From: Myxococcales bacterium
Lineage (GTDB): Bacteria; Myxococcota; Polyangia; Polyangiales; Polyangiaceae
Direction of reading: 5' to 3'
Assembly: GCA_020430865.1 (NCBI GenBank)
Contig: JAGQIY010000750.1
Coordinates: 1 to 13,703, forward strand
DNA: 13,703 bases
Shown: positions 1 through 7,901 of the stretch, piece by piece
How the letters are laid out: the number at the start of each line of letters is the position of its first letter
How positions within the stretch are numbered: position 1 is the stretch's first letter
The notes under the pieces: model-generated
What the model was told of the DNA's origin: nothing
Database searches by the model: none
Seen by the model: the letters and a program-made list of their open reading frames with translations, nothing else
Program-made: the position numbers and the translations under genes

Positions 1-960
1 GCGGCCCGCGCGGATCTCGAGGCGCGTCCCCGCCACCGCCGGCCGCACCGCACCGTCTTCGCGCAGCGGGCTACCGAGGGGTTGCGTCGCCAGCTGAGAG
101 CAGGCCTCGGTCGCGCCGTAGGTGGTCAAGGTGGGGATCCCGGTCGCTCGCGCGGCCCGCAGGGTCTCCGCTCGCGCCGCAGCGCCGCCGATCAGGGCCG
201 CGCGCAGGCTCGGCGGTGGACGCCAGTCGATCAGCTTCTCCAGCTGGGTCGGCACCAGGCTCATCAGGCTCACGCGATGCCGCTCCACCGCGCGGGTCGA
301 GCGCCCGAGGTCCAGCCCCGACCCAGACTCCGGCAAGACCACGGTCTTTCTTGCCGCGAGGCAACGTAGGACGATGCTCAGGCCTCCGACATGAGCCACC
401 GGCAGGCTGAGCAGCCAGCGGTCGCCTGCCATCCAGCCCAGGTTCTTTTCGGATGCGCGGGCCGCCGCCAAGAACTGCTCCGCGCCGAGCAGCACCCCCT
501 TGGGCGCGCCGGTGCTGCCGCTGGTGAAGAGTACAGCCTGCCAGCGCCGCCAGGCCTCGGTCGTGCTCGGTTCTTGGGGGTGAGGCGCGCTGCCTGCCGC
601 CTCCCAGCCGGAGCTCGGCAACGTCGAAGCGTCCAGCACCGGAGCGGCTCGCGTATGCTCGAAGCCGTTCAGCAGCTTTGCGCGCTCGGCCGGGTGCAGG
701 CGCGGATGCACGAAGGCGATGGGCAAGCCCAGATCGACGGCGCCCAGCACCAGCTCGATGTGGCGCCTGCTCGCCTCGGCGACGCTGGCGAGCAGACGCG
801 CATCGAGCAGCCCCTGCGCCGCGAGCCACCCCTGCGCCGCGCGAGCGCCTGCCAGCAGCTCAGCGTACGTCACCAGCTGATCGCCGTCGATCAGCGCGAT
901 CTCGTGAGCCCCCTCGCCAGCGACCCGGCCCAGCGACAGGGAGGCCGAGCCCTGGGTCAA
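1..960 (-). CDS. menE: o-succinylbenzoate--CoA ligase MenE, partial (C-terminus off left edge)
   Basis: Activates o-succinylbenzoate with ATP and CoA to OSB-CoA, the step before MenB in menaquinone synthesis. I translated 320 codons from the reverse complement; they stay open to base 1. Visible ANL-superfamily adenylation motifs are the P-loop LFTSGSTGAPKG (about residues 144-155), SLPVAHVGGL (185-194), LIGGAAA (256-262) and TYGATEACSQ (280-289). The C-terminal subdomain with the catalytic lysine is missing because the window ends. The chosen start is TTG at 960; its TTGA overlaps the menC stop, giving a 4-base overlap typical of coupled genes. An in-frame GTG at 1002 is the alternative and would add 14 residues within the menC end. 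There is no clear Shine-Dalgarno for either, so the start is the weak point. The family assignment is strong from the motifs plus adjacency to menC. Confidence 0.93.
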   Translation of the reverse strand, partial: MTQGSASLSLGRVAGEGAHEIALIDGDQLVTYAELLAGARAAQGWLAAQGLLDARLLASVAEASRRHIELVLGAVDLGLPIAFVHPRLHPAERAKLLNGFEHTRAAPVLDASTLPSSGWEAAGSAPHPQEPSTTEAWRRWQAVLFTSGSTGAPKGVLLGAEQFLAAARASEKNLGWMAGDRWLLSLPVAHVGGLSIVLRCLAARKTVVLPESGSGLDLGRSTRAVERHRVSLMSLVPTQLEKLIDWRPPPSLRAALIGGAAARAETLRAARATGIPTLTTYGATEACSQLATQPLGSPLREDGAVRPAVAGTRLEIRAGR

Positions 961-2066
961 CCGCGCACCGCGAACTCGGTGTCGAGCCCCGACGTATCCC
1001 ACGGCGTGATGTACCCCGCGGCAACGAACGGCGGCTTGGCACCGGCGCGCTTGGTCGAGCTTGCCACCGTCTGCGGCGGCGCGAGGCCACTCGGCAGCTT
1101 GCGGCTCCCGATGGCGATGGCGACCGCGGCGACCGCCGTGTAGCCGATCGCGCCCTCGAAGCAGTGGCTCACGGTGACGTCCACTCCGACGCTGCGCGCC
1201 TGCTCGGCGATGTCCAGGCAGCGCGCGAGGCCCAGGCACGACGGCTTGAGCACCACCGCCGCCGTCTGGTGCGTGCCGAACCAGGCCTTCACCATGCTGG
1301 GCGCTCCGAACAGGCTCTCGTCGACACCCAGTGGGCACGGAGAGGTGTTGCCGGCGCTGAGCCAGGCGACCAGCTCTTCCGAGTCGAGCGGCTCCTCGAG
1401 CATATCGGGCTCGAAGGTGCTCAGCGCCTTCAAGGTATCTCCCAGCTGCTTTGCAGTGAGGCCCTGGTTGGCGTCCAGGCGCAGACACCCTCCCCCCAAA
1501 CCCCCCTGCTTCAGCACCTCGGAGATGGCCTTGAGATCCTTGGTCGTCTGCTCGAGATCGGCAGAGACCTTGTACTTGACGCAGCCGTAGCCGTCGGCGA
1601 TCAGCGCCTTGGCGGCACCAGCCGGGTCGTCACTCGGCAGCAGCGCGCAGAGGGGTAGAGCGTCCGCCTTGCCATCGTCCGTTGGTGGCAGCAACAATTC
1701 CCATGCGGGAATGCCCATCTGCTGACCGATCCAGTCCATCGCAGCCGAGCTCAGCGCGAAGCGCGCCGAAGGCAGGCTACGCGGGACCATCGCCTCGATG
1801 CGGGAGAGCAGGATGCGAGGCTTGGCGAAATCCGGCGGATCGATCTCGAGGGGCTCCAGCTCCGCGAGCGCCTGGTAGGCAGCGTCGAACTCATCGGGGC
1901 TGTAGCCGGGTAGCGGTGCGAGCTCGCCGCTGCCCGTGGTTCCGTCCTTGGAGACCAGGTGCACCAGGGCGCTCGGACGTGAGGTCCAGGTTCCGCCCGA
2001 CGTCTTGAGGTTCAGGTCGAAGTCACGCCTTTCGTCCAGGCGCACGCGACAGCGGGAAGCGCGCAT
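957..2066 (-). CDS. menC: o-succinylbenzoate synthase MenC
   Basis: Dehydrates SHCHC to o-succinylbenzoate in the cytoplasm (enolase superfamily). The 369-residue protein shows the family's catalytic set: the K-x-K pair in KYKVS (K164, K166), metal ligands D198 (RLDANQG), E225 (LEEPL) and D249 (GVDES), and the second lysine K274 (VLKPSCLG). An N-terminal capping domain covers roughly residues 1-120 and the barrel follows. The ATG at 2066 lies 15 bp after the menA stop, with a weak GAG-type ribosome site. The 3' end overlaps menE by 4 bases. A glycine loop (GGLGGG, about 188-193) just before the barrel strand with D198 is encoded by unusual GGG/GGA/GGT codons that make a long G-rich tract. N-succinylamino acid racemase belongs to the same family, but the operon settles the assignment to MenC. 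Confidence 0.95.
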   Translation of the reverse strand: MRASRCRVRLDERRDFDLNLKTSGGTWTSRPSALVHLVSKDGTTGSGELAPLPGYSPDEFDAAYQALAELEPLEIDPPDFAKPRILLSRIEAMVPRSLPSARFALSSAAMDWIGQQMGIPAWELLLPPTDDGKADALPLCALLPSDDPAGAAKALIADGYGCVKYKVSADLEQTTKDLKAISEVLKQGGLGGGCLRLDANQGLTAKQLGDTLKALSTFEPDMLEEPLDSEELVAWLSAGNTSPCPLGVDESLFGAPSMVKAWFGTHQTAAVVLKPSCLGLARCLDIAEQARSVGVDVTVSHCFEGAIGYTAVAAVAIAIGSRKLPSGLAPPQTVASSTKRAGAKPPFVAAGYITPWDTSGLDTEFAVRG

Positions 2067-2081
2067 ACTCTCAGCTCACGA

Positions 2082-3113
2082 TCAGATTCGGGATAGTGTC
2101 AGACCAACTGCGAACAGCAAGCCGAAGATGGCGAGGTGCTTCGCCGTCCTCACCAGGGTCTCGTTGAGGGCCACGCCGCGGCGTTTGGCGGCGCCGGGAT
2201 CCGACTCTCGAGGTCGCAGGTCGCGAAGCATGGCGCTCACGTTCTTGATCGCCAAGGGTAAAGCCAACCAAGGCAACATCACCCAAGGTTCCAGCGCCGA
2301 CTGGGCGCTGGCCTCGGGACCGATGCCCTGGTTTGCAGCGTCTCCAACGTTTGCAAGACCCGCACCAAGATAGAGCAACGGCGGCGTCAGGTAGGACACG
2401 GCGTAGAGGATGACGTACTCGGCCACGCCGCCGCCCTTGCCGAAGCGCACCGCCAGAGTGCGCTTGCCCGCGATGCGATCGGTGTCGCAGTCCCGCACGT
2501 TGTTCACGACCAGGATCGCAGTCGCCAGCGCCCCGACGGGCACGCTGGCGATCCAGCCGAGGCGCGTCAGCGCTCCCAGCTGGACGTAGATCGTACCGAG
2601 CACCGCGACGAAGCCGAAGAACAACATCACGAACACGTCGCCGAGTCCGTGGTATCCGAGCGGATACGGTCCGCCGGTGTAGGCGATGGCGGCTGCGATC
2701 GAGCACAGACCGATCACGATGATCACCGGTCCAGCGATCCAGGTGAGGTAGATGCCGACCAGCAGCGCCAGACCGAACACCAGCCACATCCCGCGCTTCA
2801 TGCCTCTGGGCGAGACCAGACCCGCCTGGACGGCGCGGGTGGGGCCGAGGCGCTCTTCGGTGTCTGCGCCTTTTTCGTAGTCGAAGACGTCGTTGGCGAA
2901 GTTGCTGCCGATCTGCAGCAGGCCGGCTCCCACCAGCGCCGCCAGCGCCGGTCCGAGCTCGAAGCCACCTGCCTGGAATGCGCACGCCGTCCCCACCAGC
3001 ACCGGGACCGAGCTAGCGGAGAGCGTCGCCGGTCGGCAGGCGAGCACCCAGGCGCGGAAGCTGCCCGGCTTGGGGAGCTCTCGAGAGGCGGAGGTCAGGT
3101 CGGAGGAAGACAC
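2082..3113 (-). CDS. menA: 1,4-dihydroxy-2-naphthoate polyprenyltransferase MenA
   Basis: Integral membrane UbiA-family enzyme that attaches the polyprenyl tail to DHNA, giving demethylmenaquinone. The 343-residue protein has about eight or nine hydrophobic segments and both Asp-rich motifs. The first is [14 protein letters not shown] (about 71-84), which binds Mg-diphosphate. The second is [17 protein letters not shown] (204-220), characteristic of MenA in having NVRD-x-x-x-D followed by [10 protein letters not shown]. The start is GTG at 3113, inside the 3' end of menH (19-bp overlap). No in-frame Met lies nearby downstream, and the N-terminus ([13 protein letters not shown], the usual conserved start region) fits. 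The stop is 15 bp before menC. A hydrophilic stretch between late membrane helices (about 253-270) looks like a loop. The family call is secure; prenyl length cannot be read from sequence. Confidence 0.95.
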   Translation of the reverse strand: MSSSDLTSASRELPKPGSFRAWVLACRPATLSASSVPVLVGTACAFQAGGFELGPALAALVGAGLLQIGSNFANDVFDYEKGADTEERLGPTRAVQAGLVSPRGMKRGMWLVFGLALLVGIYLTWIAGPVIIVIGLCSIAAAIAYTGGPYPLGYHGLGDVFVMLFFGFVAVLGTIYVQLGALTRLGWIASVPVGALATAILVVNNVRDCDTDRIAGKRTLAVRFGKGGGVAEYVILYAVSYLTPPLLYLGAGLANVGDAANQGIGPEASAQSALEPWVMLPWLALPLAIKNVSAMLRDLRPRESDPGAAKRRGVALNETLVRTAKHLAIFGLLFAVGLTLSRI

Positions 3114-3853
3114 GAGCTGCCCGCGCTTCTTAACACCTGCGCGACGAAATCGGGACGCTCCAGGAGCACGTTGTGCCCGGCGCCTCCTGCGACGTGCAGG
3201 CTCCCGTTTGGCAGGCTGCGCACGAGGCGCTGGGCGATCTCGCGGAACTTCGTGTCCAGCTCCCCGACGACCAGCCGCACCGGAAGCTCGAGGCTGTGCG
3301 CTCGATCGACGTATGGCGGCATGCGACCGAGGCCCAGACTTCGCAGTGAGCAGGCGAGGCCCGCCGCCGAGTGGCTCATGCGGTCTCGAGCCTGGGCTTC
3401 GATCTTGTCCTCGCTGAGCGTTCGCTGCGAGTCCCAGAGCGGCAAGGTCACCCAGGCGCGGATGAACGCCGTGATGCCTTGACGCTCCAGCAGCTCACAC
3501 CAGCCCTCGTCGGCCTGGATCCTTTGATTCCGTGCGGCTTCGCTCTCGAGGCCCGGTTGTACACCCACCAGGGTCGCCGACGCGAACTGAGACTGGTCGT
3601 GCATGAGCAAGCCCAACGAGACCCGGCTGCCCAGGGAGTAGCCGATCAGATGTGCCCCGCGGAAACCGTTCTCGTCGATCTCACGGCTGACGCGCCGCAC
3701 CTCGTCCTCGAAGCTACAGCGCTCGCTGGGTCCGCCGTTGTGTCCCACGAGGATCGGCGCGAACACCCGCGCTTCGATCGGGGCCAGGGCTTCCTGCACC
3801 CAGCGAAACGAGCCCGGCGTACCGGTAAATCCGTGAAGAAAAACGATATCCAT
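3095..3853 (-). CDS. menH: SHCHC synthase MenH (alpha/beta hydrolase fold)
   Basis: Removes pyruvate from SEPHCHC, the MenD product, to give SHCHC. The 252-residue protein starts [11 protein letters not shown], the typical MenH beginning with the oxyanion-loop HGFTG. The nucleophile S73 sits in GYSLGSR, the acid is probably D200 in VVGELDTKF, and the base is H227 in [11 protein letters not shown]. These three motifs match the E. coli MenH pattern (GER/LD-x-KF, GHN). The ORF is open upstream to an ATG at 3955, but those extra 34 residues are R/G/P-rich, overlap menD and lack family resemblance. I therefore chose ATG 3853, which leaves a 62-bp gap after menD. No good Shine-Dalgarno precedes it. 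The 3' end overlaps menA by 19 bp. Generic alpha/beta hydrolases look similar; the position between menD and menA makes MenH the best call. Confidence 0.9.
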   Translation of the reverse strand: MDIVFLHGFTGTPGSFRWVQEALAPIEARVFAPILVGHNGGPSERCSFEDEVRRVSREIDENGFRGAHLIGYSLGSRVSLGLLMHDQSQFASATLVGVQPGLESEAARNQRIQADEGWCELLERQGITAFIRAWVTLPLWDSQRTLSEDKIEAQARDRMSHSAAGLACSLRSLGLGRMPPYVDRAHSLELPVRLVVGELDTKFREIAQRLVRSLPNGSLHVAGGAGHNVLLERPDFVAQVLRSAGSSCLPPT

Positions 3854-3915
3854 TGCCAGCCGTGCCGTGGGCGAGGGGAGAGCGCCCAAGCAGTCGGAGC
3901 CACCGGCTCTGCGAC

Positions 3916-5712
3916 CTACAGCGCTGCCGAGATACGCCCGCTCGCGCGGCGCCACAAGGCGCGCTGAGCAGAAATGCTGGATTGGTCTGCCACCCGAACC
4001 TCCACCAGCGCAGCGGCCTCGCGCTGCATGCAGGCATCCAGTGCCGTCTTGATCTCGAACCGGCTGGTCGCTCGGAGGTACCGCAGCCCGTGTATCCCCG
4101 CGGCGCTCTCCAGGCTCGCTTCGTGCGGAGTGGTCCAGGGTTCCAGCGCGCTACTGTCGACGCTGCTTGCCAGGGGCAACATCTCGAAGATGCGCCCACC
4201 GCCGTTGTTGAGCACGCAAATCACCAGGTTCCGACGCAGCCGGGCAGCTGCCCAGAGGCCACCCAAGTCATGGAGAAGACTCAGGTCTCCCAGCAGTAGC
4301 AGGTGGGGGCCCGGGGTCGGGCTCGCCCAGCTCGCTCCCACCGCCGCGCTCACGTTGCCGTCGATCCCGTTCAGGCCTCGCTGGGACAGTACCCGACCAG
4401 GCAGTCGGTGGTGACGGAACCAGTCGACTTCACGCACCGCGAGGCTGTTGCCCACACTCAGGGTAGCCGCTTCCGGGAGGTTTCGCAGGATGGCGTCCAG
4501 CGCGCTCGCTTCGCTGAGCTGGGGTTCGGCGTCGCAGTCGCTGAGCACCTCGGCCAGCGCGCCGTCGCAGGCCGCCTCCACCCGAGCGAGCCGCTCACGG
4601 TATCCGGCGGCCTCGCTCGCCAGGCGCAGCTTCGGCACCAGTCGCTGCAGGCTCGGCCCCAGGTTCGCCCGTTGCACGCTGGTCGCGCGGTTCACGGGAT
4701 CCTGATAGCCGAACGGGCAGATCACGTGGCGTTCGACCTCATGGGTATCCAGCGCGCGTAGCAGCGCTCCAGACGTTGGCAAGGGGCCGAGCTGGAGCAC
4801 GACGTCGGGCAACAGCGACTGCAGCGCGGCAGGCTCGCGCAGCCACGTGTCGAAGCGGCGGACGGCGCCCTGGACCGGCTCCGCGTTGCTCGTCGCCTCG
4901 CAGAAGACGGGCCAGCCCGAGGTCGCGACCAGATCCGCGAGGAGATTCGCCGCTGGTGCTTGCTCCGGGGAAAGCGGGCCGCACACGATGGCGCCGCGCC
5001 TGGCTTGGTTCATCCGCTGAGCGAGCCGCTGCGCGCTGGCTTCCGTGATGCATATTTCCGTGCGGACTTCGATCTCGGGGGGAGGTCCGATCAGCGAGTC
5101 GACGTACCCTTTCAGCGGGCCGTCAGGCTGCGGCTCGAGTGGCTTGCGCGCGCGCACGTTGAGCTGAACCGGGCCTGGCAGCGGTCCAAGGCTCGTCGAG
5201 TAGGCCTGGAGCGCCATCCTGCGCAACCCGCGCCACGCGCGCGAGTCGGCCTCGGCCTGACCCAGCTCGAAGAAGCCGACGGCCTGGTCGCCGTACAGCT
5301 TCAGCTGGTCCAGGGTCTGTGGGGCGCCGCACTGGCCGAGCTCCGTCGGACGGTCGCTGGTCAACAGCAGCATCGGCAGGCCCGCTGCGCGAGCCTCTAC
5401 TACCGCAGGGAAATAATTGGCGGCCGCGCTGCCCGAGGTGCACAGGAGCGTGGCAGGTCTTCCGGTGTTTCGCGCGACGCCCAGCGCCACGAAGGCGGCG
5501 GAGCGTTCGTCGAGCACGATCTGCAGCTGGGGAGCGGCTCGCCCGGGTTCACGCCGTCTGGTCAGCTCGCACAGCGCCCAGGTGAACGGCGTCGAGCGTG
5601 ACCCCGGGCTGACCACGAAGTGCTCGACGCCAGCGTCCCACAGGCTGTGGATCAACAGCCGCGCCCAGCTAGTCGTGAGGTGCGCGGGGCTCGCTGCTTC
5701 GCCGCTGTGCAT
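3916..5712 (-). CDS. menD: SEPHCHC synthase MenD (ThDP-dependent)
   Basis: Adds the succinic semialdehyde unit from 2-oxoglutarate to isochorismate, using thiamine diphosphate and Mg; first committed step to menaquinone. The 598-residue protein is slightly longer than the E. coli form (about 556). The N-terminal Pyr domain shows SPGSRSTP (35-42), the catalytic-type Glu in LDERSAAF (E70), CTSGSAAANYFPAVVEA (91-107) and LTSDRPTELG (117-126). The C-terminal PP domain shows RGLNGIDGN (445-453) and the ThDP/Mg motif GDLSLLHD (475-482) through LNNGGGRIF (501-509). The start is ATG at 5712, 16 bp after the menF stop, with AGG about 9 bases upstream. The frame is open to 5901, but that 63-residue extension lies inside menF and carries no family motif. 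The downstream gap to menH is 62 bp. Confidence 0.96.
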   Translation of the reverse strand: MHSGEAASPAHLTTSWARLLIHSLWDAGVEHFVVSPGSRSTPFTWALCELTRRREPGRAAPQLQIVLDERSAAFVALGVARNTGRPATLLCTSGSAAANYFPAVVEARAAGLPMLLLTSDRPTELGQCGAPQTLDQLKLYGDQAVGFFELGQAEADSRAWRGLRRMALQAYSTSLGPLPGPVQLNVRARKPLEPQPDGPLKGYVDSLIGPPPEIEVRTEICITEASAQRLAQRMNQARRGAIVCGPLSPEQAPAANLLADLVATSGWPVFCEATSNAEPVQGAVRRFDTWLREPAALQSLLPDVVLQLGPLPTSGALLRALDTHEVERHVICPFGYQDPVNRATSVQRANLGPSLQRLVPKLRLASEAAGYRERLARVEAACDGALAEVLSDCDAEPQLSEASALDAILRNLPEAATLSVGNSLAVREVDWFRHHRLPGRVLSQRGLNGIDGNVSAAVGASWASPTPGPHLLLLGDLSLLHDLGGLWAAARLRRNLVICVLNNGGGRIFEMLPLASSVDSSALEPWTTPHEASLESAAGIHGLRYLRATSRFEIKTALDACMQREAAALVEVRVADQSSISAQRALWRRASGRISAAL

Positions 5713-5728
5713 GGCCAAGCCTAGCGGA

Positions 5729-7156
5729 TCACGCGATGCCGAGCGCTCGCAGCAGGCTGGTGAGCTTGACTTCGGTCTCTGCGAACTCGCTCTGGGTCTC
5801 CGAGCCGCGCACGATGCCGGCACCAGCGAACAGGTGGGCCTGATTGCCTTCGAACACCCCGGAGCGCAGTCCCACCCAGAACTCACCGTCTCCGGCGGCA
5901 TCGAACCAGCCCAGTGGACCCGCGTACCAACCGCGCTCCAGGGCTTCGTGCTGGCTCAGGAAGTCGAGCGCGAACTCTCGGGGGACGCCGCCCACGGCCG
6001 GAGTCGGGTGCAATGCCTCGACCAGCTCCAGCACGTGGCGTTCGGGCTCGGCGGCCAGCTCACCGGCGATGGGCGTCTGGAGGTGGACGACGTGGCGAAG
6101 CTCCCGCACGACTGGCTCGTCCGCCGCGCGAATGGAGCTGCAGAACGGCGCCAGGCACCGCAAGATCTCCTGCACCACGTAGGCGTGCTCTTCGCGGTCT
6201 TTTCGGCTCGCGAGGAGCGCGCGCACCGCGTCGGCGACGGAGCCCGAGGCGCGCTGCGTCGGCAGCGTGCCTGCCAGCGCCTCGGTCTGGATCTGACGAC
6301 CGGAGCGCCGCAGCAGTCGCTCTGGCGTTGCCGCGAGGAATTCAGCCATGGCGAAGCGGAAGGCCACGCGGTTGACGTTCGGTGAGCCCTGCAGTCGCTG
6401 CAACACCGCCAACGGATCCACGGCGTTCTGCAGCGTGAAGCGCGTCTTGCGCGCGGCCACGATCTTCTCGGCGCCGCCCTTGGCGATGGCGGCGAGGATC
6501 GACTGGATCAGGGTCTGCCAGCTGTCGTAGCTCGAGGCCTCGGTGCTGACGACGTCGCCGTGGGCCTGACGCATGGCGAGGCTGTTGGGCGCCTCGGCGT
6601 GGCGCAGCCCTCCCAGCAGCTGGTGGAGCTCCTCGGCGACTCGCTCCGGGTTGCGCTCGCTCGGACCGAGGGTGAGGCTCAGCCAAGCCTGGTCGCCGGA
6701 CACGGCGTAGCGCACTCGCGGCAGCAGGAAGCGCGCCTCGCCGAAGCTCTGCCAGGGATCGCTCAAGCCATGTTCGCCGCTGGCGCTCTGGAAGGCGAAG
6801 CCGCCGAAGAGGCGCGCGTTCGGCGCCTCGGGAGCCAGCAGCTCACGGATCTCTCGCAGCACCTGAGCGCCGCGCTGGGCCGACTCCCTGAAGCGGCCCG
6901 GGCCCGCGCTCGAGATCTCCTGGGCCGCGCCGAAACCTGCGAAGTGCGTGGCTGCCGGAGGCGCCCAGAGGAAGCTCGGCGCGTCGCCTCGCGCCCTGAG
7001 CAGCGTATCCGCGGGGACACGTGGCGCCGGGACGCTCAGGCTGACCAGAGCGCAGCCATGCGATCGCTCCAGCGCGCCCGCGATGCGTTGCTCGAGGGAG
7101 CCCCGAGGGTCGACTACCTCGTTTGGCGCCAGAGGGCTCAGCCCGGGAGAGCTCAC
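5729..7156 (-). CDS. menF: isochorismate synthase MenF
   Basis: Converts chorismate to isochorismate, branching menaquinone from aromatic amino acid synthesis. With the chosen start the protein has 475 residues. The C-terminal chorismate-binding domain shows GGAEKIVAARKTRF (about 227-240, containing the general-base lysine), AGTLPTQR with the following SRKDREEHAYVV (about 295-327), LHPTPAVGG (382-390), and AGAGIVRGSE with FAETEVK (444-464). The frame is open upstream to a GTG at 7207, but that start lies 50 bp inside ubiE, has no ribosome site and adds an R/P-rich stretch. The GTG at 7156 is one base after the ubiE stop and has AAGGGGG about 9 bases upstream, so it is preferred. Salicylate or anthranilate synthases share the fold. 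Synteny with menD supports MenF. Confidence 0.93.
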   Translation of the reverse strand: MSSPGLSPLAPNEVVDPRGSLEQRIAGALERSHGCALVSLSVPAPRVPADTLLRARGDAPSFLWAPPAATHFAGFGAAQEISSAGPGRFRESAQRGAQVLREIRELLAPEAPNARLFGGFAFQSASGEHGLSDPWQSFGEARFLLPRVRYAVSGDQAWLSLTLGPSERNPERVAEELHQLLGGLRHAEAPNSLAMRQAHGDVVSTEASSYDSWQTLIQSILAAIAKGGAEKIVAARKTRFTLQNAVDPLAVLQRLQGSPNVNRVAFRFAMAEFLAATPERLLRRSGRQIQTEALAGTLPTQRASGSVADAVRALLASRKDREEHAYVVQEILRCLAPFCSSIRAADEPVVRELRHVVHLQTPIAGELAAEPERHVLELVEALHPTPAVGGVPREFALDFLSQHEALERGWYAGPLGWFDAAGDGEFWVGLRSGVFEGNQAHLFAGAGIVRGSETQSEFAETEVKLTSLLRALGIA

Positions 7157-7157
7157 G

Positions 7158-7901
7158 TCAGTCGGCCCCCTTGGCCTTCGGGGTCGCGACGTAGAGATGA
7201 CAGACACCGAACGTCAGCGGCACCACGTCGAGCACCTCGAGGTCACTGGCTCGCATCAACTCGGCGAACTCCTCCGCAGGCGGGAACGCCGCGATGGATC
7301 GCTCCAGGTAGCGGTACTCCTTGGCTCCCGAGAGCCAGGCGCCGAGGCGTGGAACCACCTGGTGGACGTGAAAGCGGGCCATCGGCCCCAGCACGCCCGT
7401 CGGCTCCGAGAGCTCCAGGATGGCGATGCGTCCGCCGGGTCGAGTGACGCGAGCCATTTCTCTCAGCGCGCGTCCGCGGTCCTCGGCGTTGCGGATGCCG
7501 AAGGCCATACACACACCGTCGAAGCGATCGGCGTCGAAATGCAGCTCTTCGGCCTTGCCTTGCACCATGCGGATGCGACCCGTGAGGTCTCGATCGTGGA
7601 CCTTCTGGCGGCCCACCTCCAGCATCCCCGCGGAGGGGTCGACGCCGACCACCTCCACGGTGGGGTGCGTCTCCGCGACGAGGATCGCCAGGTCCCCCGT
7701 GCCGGTCGCGAGATCCAGGACCTGGGCGTCGCCCTCCAGCGCCAGCGAGCGTACGGTCTTGCGACGCCACCCCTGGTCGATCCCCAGGGAAATAATACGG
7801 TTCAGCAGGTCGTAGCGGCGCGCGATGCGGTCGAACATCTCGCCCGAGCCCCCGCGGGGCTCCGCCCCATCGACGCTGCTCTTGGTCTCCACCTGGCTCA
7901 T
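7158..7901 (-). CDS. ubiE: demethylmenaquinone methyltransferase UbiE/MenG
   Basis: SAM-dependent C-methylation of demethylmenaquinone, the last step of menaquinone synthesis. The 247-residue protein shows the UbiE N-terminal signature FDRIARRYDLLNRIISLGID (23-42), the SAM loop VLDLATGTGDLA (61-72), VVGVDPSAGML (84-94) and the hallmark AFGIRNAEDRGRALREMARV (133-152) followed by RPGG. KEYRYLERSIAAFP (194-207) is another UbiE box. The start is ATG at 7901; it overlaps the aroF stop as ATGA and has a strong GGAGG seven bases upstream (7909-7913 on the minus strand), so it should be translated well and coupled. The longer open frame to 8123 is low-complexity and lies within aroF. It is placed second in the operon although its step is last. 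menG would be an equally valid symbol here, since no ubiquinone genes are visible. Confidence 0.96.
   Translation of the reverse strand: MSQVETKSSVDGAEPRGGSGEMFDRIARRYDLLNRIISLGIDQGWRRKTVRSLALEGDAQVLDLATGTGDLAILVAETHPTVEVVGVDPSAGMLEVGRQKVHDRDLTGRIRMVQGKAEELHFDADRFDGVCMAFGIRNAEDRGRALREMARVTRPGGRIAILELSEPTGVLGPMARFHVHQVVPRLGAWLSGAKEYRYLERSIAAFPPAEEFAELMRASDLEVLDVVPLTFGVCHLYVATPKAKGAD

Noticed and set aside
71..829. Minus-strand open frame with ATG-type start at the left edge
   Set aside because: Out of frame with menE, which shows all adenylation motifs; this frame is R/G/P-rich.
678..1658. Plus-strand open frame of about 326 codons across menE and menC
   Set aside because: Antisense shadow with no recognisable domain, and it crosses two convincing genes.
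2071..2985. Minus-strand open frame overlapping menA in another frame
   Set aside because: Composition typical of a shadow; menA in the other frame has both Asp-rich motifs and membrane helices.
5713..5901. N-terminal extension of menD into menF
   Set aside because: The extra 63 residues match no MenD region and would overlap most of the menF C-terminal motif; ATG 5712 gives the expected MenD beginning.
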